A stretch of DNA of 64,000 nucleotides, from the NCBI GenBank assembly GCA_029204225.1, contig CM055093.1, positions 6,643,815 through 6,707,814 on the forward strand, written 5' to 3'. A program made the position numbers and the translations under genes. Shown here piece after piece: positions 22,691 to 31,831 of this stretch. Under the pieces are notes generated by a model. That model was given only the letters and a program-made list of their open reading frames with translations. It was not told where the DNA came from and did not search any database. Source of the DNA: Diphasiastrum complanatum (taxonomy: Eukaryota; Streptophyta; Lycopodiopsida; Lycopodiales; Lycopodiaceae). Position 1 is the stretch's first letter. Each line of letters starts with the position of its first letter.

Positions 22691-23068
22691 TAGACCCATG
22701 TCAGTCATCTTGTATTTCTGGGCCAACATGCATTTTGTATCCTTCATCAGATTCAGATTATTACTGAGTAAATGACGATGAAGTATTCTGATACAGATTT
22801 GAAGTGCACATTCGAGTCTGTTGTGTTTGTAATAAAACCATTCTCTATAAAAAAAATGCATTGATCTTTTGGAACCAGGCTCTGGGTGATTGGTCGGATC
22901 ATCCATAAATCTGGATGGAGGTTGTCTGGACCTGTTTGACCTCCTGGTTTGAACTTTGGTCCTTTGATGTGGGTTGACTCGTTGAGGTTCTGACTCATCT
23001 TCTGAGTCAACGTCGAGATTCTCCAGTTGAATCTCTAGATCGAAATTGATTGGTTGTTCGATCCACAA
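22664..23068 (-). pseudogene. Copia2 linker fused to RT remnant
   Basis: The linker reads RRSNRSRQPPSRFMDD. It then passes, in other frames, into IENGFITNTTDSNVHFK, which resembles the RT segment just before the YVDD box. After FIVIY the sequence goes straight to the segment that normally follows YVDD, so the catalytic Asp pair is lost. The RT N-terminal half between linker and IENGF is missing. Confidence 0.7.
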
Positions 23069-23069
23069 G

Positions 23070-23425
23070 TCGGAATTATCAGCAGCTTTTCCTTTGTGGT
23101 GAGGAACTGATCTTCCACGAAAATGACATCTCTACTGGTGAATGCCTTCTCGGTATCCAAATTGTAGAGCTTGTATGCCTTGTGATTTTTGAAATAGCCG
23201 ATGAAGATCGTTTTCTTGCTCTTGTCATCTAGCTTTCGTCTTAGATTCTCAGGGATTTGAGCGAAAGCGATGCATCCAAACACTTGAATATGTTTGAGTG
23301 ATGATTTTGATCCTGTCCACACCTCATAAGGTGTTTTGCCATTCTAGGCTTTGGTGATGGATCGATTTTGTAAGTAGGCAGCTGTAGTAACAGCTTCTGC
23401 CCAGAACTTCTTTGGAAGAGAGACA
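23070..23425 (-). pseudogene. Copia2 integrase C-terminal part
   Basis: Reading leftwards from the Copia3 boundary: a broken frame with AVTTAAYLQNRSITKA-like sequence, then WTGSKSSLKHIQVFGCIAFA at about 23320, and KKTIFIGYFKNHKAYKLYN. This is the typical Copia integrase C-terminal region and continues the reading broken at 28987. Confidence 0.88.
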
Positions 23426-23430
23426 TGGGC
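23426..23430 (+). other. Copia3 target duplication, left
   Basis: TGGGC directly precedes the LTR start TGTGAAAATT and equals the five bases after the right LTR. Confidence 0.95.
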
Positions 23431-24077
23431 TGTGAAAATTGTCAACATTTCCTTGTCTAGTTTTAGGCCAAAATTGCTAAAAATGGCACATAGTTTAGGA
23501 TCTGACTTTTCACACGTGTGAAACAGGTCTAGATATTTTTAGTAAGTGTATTTTTTCAGTATGAAGAAGTGTCAAACTTCAAGACCTTCGAAATGAGTCC
23601 ATTTTCATGTATTTTGGACATATATGCCAATTTTACCTATATAGGGCATATTTTAGGTAAGGAGGGTCTAGAGAGAGGAGAGAGAGTCATCTCTCTCAGC
23701 TATATATAGCAGGTAGGCCGTGGAGAAACAGGTTGGAGCAGATCCATTGTATTCATTTGCTTAATGAGAGATTTTTCTATTGGGTTCTCCTTCCATTGTT
23801 GGCATTGTGTAGTGATTGAGTTCAAGCTTTGTGTGTATGATCTTAGGTGCTTTCCAAAAGTGATAGGCTGATGTATTATGGACTGTATAATGCTATTTTG
23901 GGCCGCACTTGATGTTTATGGAAGTTTCCATTTGTGATAAATGCTTTTTGATCAAGTTCTTTGCATTCTAGGTAGCATAGAATGTGTTGCCAATTCCTAG
24001 CTTATGTAGTTTGGAGTGCAAGCATTCAAGCCAATGATCTTGGAGTTTAGATCCACTTAGGATCTGTATTTTTCACA
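23431..24077 (+). repeat. Copia3 5' LTR
   Basis: It starts TGTGAAAATTG and ends TTTTTCACA. It has a 16-base perfect palindrome TTTCACACGTGTGAAA at 23508-23523 containing the G-box core CACGTG. A TATA-like TATATATAG lies at 23700-23708 after a GA-rich stretch. These fit a U3 promoter. Confidence 0.95.
23508..23523. promoter_or_regulatory. G-box palindrome in Copia3 LTR
   Basis: TTTCACACGTGTGAAA is a perfect 16-base palindrome centred on CACGTG, a core bound by plant bZIP and bHLH factors. It is repeated at 28417-28432 in the other LTR. It lies about 190 bases upstream of the TATA-like sequence. Its regulatory role is inferred. Confidence 0.55.
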
Positions 24078-24089
24078 TGGTATCAGAGC
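24078..24089 (+). other. Copia3 primer binding site
   Basis: TGGTATCAGAGC is the exact complement of the initiator tRNA-Met 3' end used by most plant Copia elements. It begins directly after the LTR. Confidence 0.95.
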
Positions 24090-25251
24090 TGGTTGGCTTC
24101 TATTTACAGTAAGTATTCCATTTTTGGTGATATTTGGATGTTTGATCAAGTTCTAGCATGATTTTGCATTGCTTTGTTGATCAAATCTTACTAACCTTTG
24201 TTTTGTGAGTTGAACTTGTGGATCAAAAGCATATTTCAGGTCTATTGAAGATCAGAGGCTGAAAAGAAACTATTTTGGATCAGATCATAACACCTAATCA
24301 TTTGTTGATTGTGAGGCTTGTGCATATTCAATACTAACAATGTTCTTTTCAATCCTATTGTTGACAATCTCCATTCTTGGATGAACACTCTCCTTAAGTG
24401 GATGAAACTTCTCCTTAAGTGGATGACAAATGCTCTTTTGAGTGAGTTGTAATTCTCCTAAAGGCTGAGCAAAGCTCCCATTTGGATGAAAGATCCCCTT
24501 TTTTGGGTGAACATATTGTAAGCTCCATTGTGAAGAGCATATTGTAAAGATTGTCATCAATTTTGGCATAAATTTTGGTGTACTTTGTTGAGCATGTAAG
24601 TAACTCTCCTTATGTAATTTGATTGGAGCATTTGCTGGAAGGTGTTAACCATTATGCAAGTGTGTTTTCAGGTTCTTAACAGGTTGAGGAACATTCTCAT
24701 GTGAAGTGATCTTAGATCTACATCTAAACACCAAATTTTGACAAGATAGTGAAGCTAGTCTTGTGATTCACTAAGTGTGCTCATTCATTCACCTCTAAAT
24801 CTTGTATTTATCACTTGCTGGAGTTTATAAACTTTTAGAAGTGTGGTTTACATGTGGTTTTACAGATTGAATCAATATCTTAGTGTGGTGATCATATGTT
24901 GATCAAGTTTGTTCATTACTAGGTAATTTTGGCATCCTAGTTTTGGGTATTTTCTAAGAATGCAAGTAACTCTTCACACCATAACTTGATTTGGTCACTT
25001 GCTGGAAAGTTTGAGAGCTTAAGCAAGAGTGTGTTCAGGTTGGTTTGAGTTTGTAATCCATTCTTAGTGTGTGCAAAGTGTTGCATGTGTTTCAATCTTC
25101 CTTTCTATGCTTGAAAGCCAAATAGTTTCAAGATAGAGGTCATTTAGGGTTCTAAATCTTTTAAGATCTTCTCCTTCTTCATTTATTGAGAGAAAGGAGA
25201 GTGCTAGGTGCATTAGAACAGAGCCTAAGGACACAAGAAGATTTTAGCATC
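24090..25251 (+). other. Copia3 untranslated leader with degenerate repeats
   Basis: This 1.16-kb leader has no recognised gene. Near 24597-24685 and 24965-25045, similar blocks share AAGTAACTCT, TTGCTGGAA and a GTGTGTT(T)TCAGGTT end. A weaker third block with CACTTGCTGGAG is near 24815. CTCCTTAAGTGGATGA is repeated near 24391 and 24411. Leaders of this kind commonly hold RNA dimerisation and packaging signals; that role here is inferred. Confidence 0.6.
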
Positions 25252-28200
25252 ATGACATCCAATGGTGGAATCATGTTGGAAGCTAAAGAGAGGTTAAACT
25301 CTACAAACTATTCAACTTGGAAAGTGAGGATGGAGTCTTTACTAGAGTTGAATGAGCTAATGGATATAGTTGTGGGAATTGAAGAAAGACCTCTAATTCT
25401 TCAAGAGCAACTAAATTTTGATAGAAGGGCTAAAAGAGCCTTACATATCATAAAGATGAATGTTACCAATGAACTTCTTAAAGAAGTTGGTAAATGTACT
25501 TCTTCAAGTGAAGCATGGAATGCTTTGAAGAAGATCTATGAGTCCAAATCCACATCTAGGGTTCTCACCCTAAGAAGGCAAATCTTCCAAAGTTGTCAAA
25601 GAGAGGGAGAGAGTGCACATTCATTTGTCTTGAAGGTTAAATCCTTGAATGATGATCTAGCATGCATAGATGAAAGCATAAAGGATGGGGAACTAGTTCA
25701 AGTCATGTTGAATGGTTTGCTTGATGAACATTCTAACCTTGTACAATGCTTTGCTATACAAAAGTCCTTGCCAAGTGTCAATGACTTGCAAGAGATCTTG
25801 GTGGCTGAAGAGCATAGGTTGCAAGCCAAAGGTGGTGGTGCATCAACACAAGGTGGAGATGAAGAAGCTCTTTTCACAAAGGGCAAGTTCAAAGGCAAGT
25901 GGTCCAAGCAAGGTAGTTTGGAGCATGGAAAGCATTCTTCTTCTTTGCAAAGTAGGAAGCAAGATAAGTCCAAGTTCAAATGTTTTTATTGTGGAGTGAA
26001 AGGACATTTTGCAAATGAATGCCATAAGAAACAAAATGCTAGATCTAGGTTGAGATCTAATGTACTTCTTGGAGATGATAATTGTTGTGCTAACTTGGCA
26101 AGCTTTGGTGAATCTATGGTCAATTTTTTGGATCCATTGGATCTTGAAGATGGACTAGTGCTACCTACTAGTCAAATGGAGTCATGTGGTGCTAAATTAG
26201 TATCATGTTTGAACTCTTCTACTCATAGATTTTCAAGTCTTGGTGGCTCTTCAATGGAACTAGATGGCAAGTGCAAAAATGGAAAAGGTAAGGAAGGAGC
26301 TAACTTCATCAATGGAGTTGATGAAGATTCTTCTTTGGAAGTGATTGTTGCTAATGACTTGTTTGTTCATATGAAAAAAGATGGAGATGCTAAGTGTCAT
26401 TCTTTGCAAGAAGATGGTTGTTCTTCTAATTCTTTTCATATTGATGTATGTAATCATGTGGGAAAAGATGATGGTGCTTTGAGCATGCTTGAAGGAAATG
26501 GTTCTTTTACATCTTTTTGTGATAAAGTCATTTGTGCAACAAGTGGTGTCACATTTCTTCATAAAAAGAGTAGATCAAAGGTTTCTATCATGAGACTTGG
26601 TGAGGGAGATCACAAGTCAAAAGGAAGAGAAGTATGTGAAGTGTTCAAAGTAGGATGTACTTTGAATGATGTTTTTATGAACGATAGTGAGGAAGAATCA
26701 TTATCATATGACTCATTACCTAAATCATTGAGTAGAAGTTCATGTTTGAAAAGAGAGAGTACTTCAATCACTCTTATGTTGAAGGTACTAAGGATTCTTT
26801 TCTTGGCTTCTAATATTCAAGAGTCTTCTACTTCTTATGGTGCAACTATCAAGAGGGAGGTTTCTAACTTTTGTGGTGCTAGCATTAAGAGGGAGTCTTG
26901 TGAAGGAAAGGGCAATGGAAGAGTGGTTCTTGGGAAGATCCAAAGCATGGATCTAACATCTCTTCATCAACTCAAAGAATTCTATGATTGTGGTGGATTG
27001 TTCATTCATGGTCAAGATGGCAAAAGGTTGGTTGAAGAAGACTACATGGAGCAACTCAAGTGGCAACTTCTTCAAGGCAAGGGAGATATCATTGGTGAGC
27101 TTATTGAGGTTTGTTATGAACTCAAGAGGGCTGTTTTGATTAGGTTTGATACTCATCTTCACCTACTCTACTTCATGTTAAATGGAAATGTTGGAATCTA
27201 TCTTTTGGTTTATGATGGTGGCATTGTTTTCAATAACTATAGTGAAGGGTCAAATTTGAGCATTGATGAGATCTTGTGGGATCTTAATCATGTGTTTGAG
27301 AGGGAGTATCTTCAGAGTTTCAGATCTGAAGATGTTCACATATGCAAGATCTTTGATGTCTTATTGGAAGATCAAGAGGTTGATCTTGGATTGCTTCATC
27401 AACACCAAGAGACAAGTGGCAATTCGAAGCTAGTGAAAAGCATCAAAGAAGAGACAAATGGTCAAGGCATTTTGGATCTGTTTTTACAGGTTCTTGAAGG
27501 TTCAAGTAAGGTCTTTGGAGCTGCAAGGAAGTGTCTTCTTACTCTACCTCACTTGCCTAATCTCATGTATGAACATTGTTATGTCAATGTGTTGAAATTG
27601 TCAAATTTCAATAAAACTAGTTCCATAGTTTTGCATCCTTTGGATCTTGGAGATGGAATAGTTATCATTGCTGGTTTGTATGATCAAGTACATGAATTCA
27701 TTCAGATCTTGAAAGGTATTGAAGTGGTCAATATGTTTTCTTTTGAACAAAGTTCAAGATCTAGTATTCTAGTGTTGGCAAATTGGCAACTTGTTGACAT
27801 TGTAGGATCAAGCGTTGTGTGCAAATCTTGTGGAGGTACTTCAAGTATTTCAAGTTCAGGTTTTGGTCATTCAAATGGAGTAGGGAACACATCTTTTTGG
27901 CATTCATTCACTCAAAGGCTTTCATGGATTGAAGATCTACAAAGGCAAGGTGGTGATGGAAGTTCATTCATGGAGATACATGTTGCATTCACTATATGTA
28001 TAGTGAAATGTGGAGGAGGCATGCAAACACTTGTTGATCACTTTCATTTACAACTTGTTTGCTGCTATTTTACAGAGAAACCAGAGATGGATACATGGAG
28101 GAATTCATTAATTGAGATTCTATGTTCTTTTACATGTACCATTTTTATGATTCTATGTAAAATTGATGTAAGAAATAGTGAAGCATCCTATATGGACACT

Positions 28201-28326
28201 ATTATCTATATCAATTATGTTGTGTCCTATTTTGTACATATTAGGATCCTTGAGAAGAGATCTATTCTGATGATGGAGATCATTCTTAAGTTGGAACAAA
28301 GTAGTGTTGTAAAACTAGCAAGTTAA
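25252..28326 (+). CDS. Copia3 Gag with long unassigned C-terminal extension
   Basis: The first in-frame ATG (25252, MTSNGG) gives 1024 residues ending at TAA 28324-28326, with no internal stop. Residues about 10-215 are a UBN2-type Copia Gag (YSTWKVRMESLL, ALHIIKMNVTNELLKEV, TLRRQIFQSCQREGESAHSF). Residues 244-257 are the CX2CX4HX4C zinc knuckle CFYCGVKGHFANEC after a Lys-rich stretch. Residues about 270-1024 match no family I know. They are Ser/Gly/Asp-rich at first, with a short repeat GATIKRE/GASIKRE near 530 and 542. Two hydrophobic stretches, about 952-971 and 984-1000, lie near the end. Gag should assemble particles and package RNA; the extension's role is unknown. No catalytic pol motif is present. 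Confidence 0.88.
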   Translation: MTSNGGIMLEAKERLNSTNYSTWKVRMESLLELNELMDIVVGIEERPLILQEQLNFDRRAKRALHIIKMNVTNELLKEVGKCTSSSEAWNALKKIYESKSTSRVLTLRRQIFQSCQREGESAHSFVLKVKSLNDDLACIDESIKDGELVQVMLNGLLDEHSNLVQCFAIQKSLPSVNDLQEILVAEEHRLQAKGGGASTQGGDEEALFTKGKFKGKWSKQGSLEHGKHSSSLQSRKQDKSKFKCFYCGVKGHFANECHKKQNARSRLRSNVLLGDDNCCANLASFGESMVNFLDPLDLEDGLVLPTSQMESCGAKLVSCLNSSTHRFSSLGGSSMELDGKCKNGKGKEGANFINGVDEDSSLEVIVANDLFVHMKKDGDAKCHSLQEDGCSSNSFHIDVCNHVGKDDGALSMLEGNGSFTSFCDKVICATSGVTFLHKKSRSKVSIMRLGEGDHKSKGREVCEVFKVGCTLNDVFMNDSEEESLSYDSLPKSLSRSSCLKRESTSITLMLKVLRILFLASNIQESSTSYGATIKREVSNFCGASIKRESCEGKGNGRVVLGKIQSMDLTSLHQLKEFYDCGGLFIHGQDGKRLVEEDYMEQLKWQLLQGKGDIIGELIEVCYELKRAVLIRFDTHLHLLYFMLNGNVGIYLLVYDGGIVFNNYSEGSNLSIDEILWDLNHVFEREYLQSFRSEDVHICKIFDVLLEDQEVDLGLLHQHQETSGNSKLVKSIKEETNGQGILDLFLQVLEGSSKVFGAARKCLLTLPHLPNLMYEHCYVNVLKLSNFNKTSSIVLHPLDLGDGIVIIAGLYDQVHEFIQILKGIEVVNMFSFEQSSRSSILVLANWQLVDIVGSSVVCKSCGGTSSISSSGFGHSNGVGNTSFWHSFTQRLSWIEDLQRQGGDGSSFMEIHVAFTICIVKCGGGMQTLVDHFHLQLVCCYFTEKPEMDTWRNSLIEILCSFTCTIFMILCKIDVRNSEASYMDTIIYINYVVSYFVHIRILEKRSILMMEIILKLEQSSVVKLAS

Positions 28327-28339
28327 GTTGAAGAGGGAG
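28327..28339 (+). other. Copia3 polypurine tract
   Basis: GTTGAAGAGGGAG lies between the stop codon and the LTR start TGTGAAAATT. It is the expected plus-strand primer. Confidence 0.88.
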
Positions 28340-28986
28340 TGTGAAAATTGTCAACATTTCCTTGTCTAGTTTTAGGCCAAAATTGCTAAAAATGGCACAT
28401 AGTTTAGGATCTGACTTTTCACACGTGTGAAACAGGTCTAGATATTTTTAGTAAGTGTATTTTTTCAGTATGAAGAAGTGTCAAACTTCAAGACCTTCGA
28501 AATGAGTCCATTTTCATGTATTTTGGACATATATGCCAATTTTACCTATATAGGGCATATTTTAGGTAAGGAGGGTCTAGAGAGAGGAGAGAGAGTCATC
28601 TCTCTCAGCTATATATAGCAGGTAGGCCGTGGAGAAACAGGTTGGAGCAGATCCATTGTATTCATTTGCTTAATGAGAGATTTTTCTATTGGGTTCTCCT
28701 TCCATTGTTGGCATTGTGTAGTGATTGAGTTCAAGCTTTGTGTGTATGATCTTAGGTGCTTTCCAAAAGTGATAGGCTGATGTATTATGGACTGTATAAT
28801 GCTATTTTGGGCCGCACTTGATGTTTATGGAAGTTTCCATTTGTGATAAATGCTTTTTGATCAAGTTCTTTGCATTCTAGGTAGCATAGAATGTGTTGCC
28901 AATTCCTAGCTTATGTAGTTTGGAGTGCAAGCATTCAAGCCAATGATCTTGGAGTTTAGATCCACTTAGGATCTGTATTTTTCACA
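28340..28986 (+). repeat. Copia3 3' LTR
   Basis: It has the same length as the left LTR, and I found no difference between them when reading base by base. It ends TTTTTCACA, followed by the target duplication TGGGC. Confidence 0.95.
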
Positions 28987-29483
28987 TGGGCCATCATGCT
29001 CTTGGCACTTTCGATGAGTGTCCGGTTCTTCCGCTCAGCTACACCATTGGACTGAGGTGAGTAGCTGGTTGTGAATTGTTGAAGTATCCCATTGGCCTTG
29101 CAAAACTCCTTAAATTCTATGGAGATGTATTCTCCCTCTCCATCTATGCGTAGAGTCTTGATCTTTCTCTGGGTCTGGTTTTCTGTAGATGCCTTGAACT
29201 GCTTGAAGAACTTGAATGCTTCGGATTTGTTCTTCATATAGTAGGTTGCAGTCCTTCGAGAGAAGTCGTCGAGGAAGGTTAGAAAATAGAAAGCTCCCCC
29301 TGTGAAAGCAGTCTGCATCGAACCACAAATGTCGTTGTGTACAAGGTCAAGCAAGCCCTTGGATGTATGAACTGAGTCTGAACTGAAGGGACTTCTAGTA
29401 TGCTTGCTGATAATACATCTTTCCCATGGAGAAGTTGGCTTGCTGATTGAAGACAGGTCTTGTACTAGATTCTGAGTTGACAT
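28987..29483 (-). pseudogene. Copia2 integrase core
   Basis: The minus-strand frame contains LLDLVHNDICGSMQTAF (first catalytic Asp), FYFLTFLDDFSRRTATYYM, the second Asp in LRIDGEGEY and the Glu in NGVAERKNRTL. It is cut after AKSMMAH by the Copia3 insertion and resumes at 23425. A stop near 29484 separates it from the upstream zinc-binding part. The usual RSDRGGEY reads RIDGEGEY here. Confidence 0.92.
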
Positions 29484-29486
29484 TTG

Positions 29487-29960
29487 CTAAATACTGTTGT
29501 AGTTAAGATGGCCAAGTCTGAAATGCCACAATATATCAGTTGATTCAGAAGTGGATGTGTGAAGAGCTTGACTGTCAGAAGAATAGCAATGGTTGAGTTT
29601 GTAAAGATAGCGGCTTCTTCTTCCGTAGGCTAGAACCTTCCGGGATTTGTCAAGGATTGTGCAGCCTTCTGTATCGAATTCGACCCTCCGACCTGAATCG
29701 GTGATTCTACTAACTGAGAGCAGATTCTTGGTCAGATTTGGAATGTGAAGAACATTGGACAACAACTTGACTTCACCCCTTTTGAATTCAACCATGATTG
29801 TTCCTTCACCTTCGATTGAATGCGATGAGTTGTCTTCAAGTTGCACAACTCGAGAGTGGGTGAACAACTTGTAGCCTTTGAACTAGTCGCGATGGTGAGT
29901 CATGTGTTGAGTTGCTCCGGAGTCTAGATACCAGGAATCGATATCCTGTTGTTCTCCGAC
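29487..29960 (-). pseudogene. Copia2 protease end and GAG-pre-integrase
   Basis: The minus strand reads WYLDSGATQHMTHHRD near 29930, the Copia protease active site with DSGA. After a stop come VQLEDNSSHSIEGEGTIMVE, LHIPNLTKNLLSVSRITD and the HFRLGHLNYNSI end of the GAG-pre-integrase region. The arrangement is that of a normal Copia polyprotein. Confidence 0.88.
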
Positions 29961-30083
29961 TTTGGTCATGAAAGCTCCTTCATCTTCTTATTCTTGTTGT
30001 TGCTAATTTGAGTGACTGGTTGTAGCAATATGTGCTTGTTGTTGGAACTGCTTCTTTTTTTCGTTGTTGTACTTCAAAGTTCG

Positions 30084-30125
30084 GCAGTCCTTGATTTCAT
30101 GACCAGTCCTCTTATAGTATCTGCA
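30084..30125 (-). pseudogene. Copia2 Gag zinc knuckle with Cys to Tyr change
   Basis: The minus strand encodes CRYYKRTGHEIKDC where the family has CRYC. The second zinc-binding Cys is replaced by Tyr, one G-to-A change from TGT, so this box cannot bind zinc normally. Confidence 0.75.
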
Positions 30126-30222
30126 AAATAGTTTATGCATAGATTGGAATGATGAAAAACTTGAATTCGATTCTGAACCAACATTTGGTCTGATTTTTTG
30201 AATACAGAGCTTGAGGATCCGA

Positions 30223-30654
30223 TCATGAGCCTGAGGAGGATGTCAATATTCTGATCTCCTCTTGCAGGAGCAACGAGATTACTCTTGATGAAAGTGTATC
30301 TGCTTCAGACATTCTAAGGTTGAAGAATTTCTTCCTCAGATGGAGCTTGGATGTAACGTCTCTAATGTCGTAGAGAGTTGCTAGGATGTCCCATGCATCC
30401 TTAGCGGTCTGAGCAGCATGTATGTGGCTGATCTGAGTGCCCTTTAAGTTGAGGGTGATCATGGCAAATGATTTTCCATCTCTCAGTCTCCACTTGGTGA
30501 TGATGGCTGCATCACCGTCTGGTTTGAGTTCTGTGCCATCAACGATGTCCCACAGTTCTTTGGCTAGAAGTATAACCTTTATCTTGAATTTCCAGAGATG
30601 GTAGTTATCTCCATCGAGTTTGTCAATGAGAGATGAACTAGATGATAGATCCAT
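30223..30654 (-). pseudogene. Copia2 Gag
   Basis: The start codon at 30654-30652 gives MDLSSSSSLIDKLDGDNYHL, then WKFKIKVILLAKELWDIVDG, ITKWRLRDGKSFAMITLNLK, the AKDAWDILATLYDI segment and TSKLHLRKKFFNLRM. This is a UBN2-type Gag, open to about residue 125, after which it is truncated and shifts frame. It is closely similar to Copia1 Gag. Confidence 0.9.
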
Positions 30655-30785
30655 TTTGGTTGAACGATATCGTTGGTAAAAACAACGACTGTCGAAATAC
30701 TGTTGACTGCACGTTTGCTAGAAAGATGTCTTGATAGAAACAAGACTAATAATCCGCAGGAAAAATGCAGATTACTGAAATGCCT

Positions 30786-30797
30786 GCTCTGATACCA
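30786..30797 (-). other. Copia2 primer binding site
   Basis: The element strand reads TGGTATCAGAGC, the exact initiator tRNA-Met complement, directly at the right LTR boundary. Confidence 0.95.
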
Positions 30798-31773
30798 TGT
30801 CGTAAAATGGTGGTCGTGAGCGCAGCGGAGGCTCAGTTGCTCAGAGCGTATTCTTGTAGGAACGGAAATGCAACAGTTAGCAGCAGAAATATTTAAGTAG
30901 AAGAATTCATACAATTTGCACAAATGAACGACGCAATAGTGAGACAAAAATTTGCACTCTGATAAAAATATCAACAGTGAGTACAATGGCTTGAAGTAAT
31001 AACTTCAGCTTGTTGAGCGTGATAACGTTGGCTACAGATAACTCTGATTGAAAGAAAATTTTCAAAAATTAACACTTACATAGCTTGTTTTAGCTAATAT
31101 AGAGATTTACAAGAGAGGAAGTATATTATAAGCTTTTAAGGCTATTTATGCCAGTCTTTGCATATGTACAAAAGTTGGTAACCGTCAACCGCCTTTGGGA
31201 TATTTGTTTGTCCAGCTGTTTTGGGGTTACTCATCCATTGGCGAAGTCGGTTAGCGAAAATGCGAAAAAGACGAAGGTGCCTTAAAAATGATTTATAAGG
31301 TATTCTGGCCACTTGGTCAGAGTGTCACATTTTTTGCTAAGGAGAGAAAAAGACGAAAGTGCCTAAAAATGATTTCTAAGGAATTCTGGCCACTTGGCCA
31401 GAGTGTCACATTTTTCGCTAAGGAGCGAAAAAGGGAAAAAAGGCGAAGGCGTCTTAAAAATGATTTCTAAGGTATTCTAGCCACTTGGCCAGAGTGTTGC
31501 ATTTTTCGCTAAGGAGCGAAAAAGGCGAAAAAGGCGAAGGTGTCTTAAAAATGATTTCTAAGGTATTCTGGCCACTTGGCCAGAGTGTCGCATTTTTCGT
31601 TAAAGAGCGAAAAAACCGAAAAAAAGGGAAGGTGCCTTAAAAATTATTTCTAAGTCATAGAAAGTCTCAAAGGGAAAAATGTGAAGGTCTAAAAATATGT
31701 TGTCGGCCTTCGATTTTTCAGGATGCTCATTACTTGACCGATTTGTTTAAGACTGAGCATAAGAAATTTAACA
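30798..31773 (-). repeat. Copia2 5' LTR (right)
   Basis: It runs from TGTCGTAAAATGG to GAAATTTAACA, 976 bases. Four full copies of the internal repeat and a partial fifth lie at about 31266-31660, one fewer than in the left LTR. Base changes relative to the left LTR are scattered throughout, so the insertion is much older than Copia3. Confidence 0.93.
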
Positions 31774-31831
31774 TATCCATCCTTGTGTTTCTTCTCGCGT
31801 GTGACCTCTGTGTCATGCCATAAACATGCCA

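Larger units (their letters stand above)
23431..28986 (+). mobile_element. Copia3: young gag-only non-autonomous Copia-like element
   Basis: Two 647-base LTRs (23431-24077, 28340-28986) read identical by eye. They are flanked by a perfect 5-base target duplication TGGGC (23426-23430 and 28987-28991). A perfect TGGTATCAGAGC primer site follows the left LTR and a purine tract precedes the right one. The interior has a 1.16-kb leader and one 1024-codon frame with a Copia Gag N-terminus. No protease, integrase, RT or RNase H motif is present on either strand. The element lies in Copia2 integrase in opposite orientation. Identical LTRs mean very recent insertion, so the element was mobilised in trans. 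Confidence 0.95.
20752..31773 (-). mobile_element. Copia2: Ty1/Copia element split by Copia3
   Basis: LTRs at 20752-21806 and 30798-31773 flank a minus-strand Copia interior interrupted at 23431-28986 by Copia3. Flanking bases TAACC (20747-20751) and TATCC (31774-31778) look like a target duplication with one change. Without Copia3 the element is about 5.5 kb. Gag, protease, integrase, linker, RT C-terminus and RNase H are all present as pseudogenes. The RT N-terminal half and the intact YVDD box are missing. Confidence 0.95.

Noticed and set aside
27193-27219. IYLLVYDGG in Copia3 as an RT catalytic box
   Set aside because: It lacks the Asp pair and none of the flanking RT blocks (such as the GLKQAPR-type or FDMTDLG-type motifs) are in order around it.
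28108-28251. Hydrophobic end of the Copia3 protein as an envelope gene
   Set aside because: Two hydrophobic stretches alone are not enough, there is no signal peptide or separate frame, and the element has no pol.
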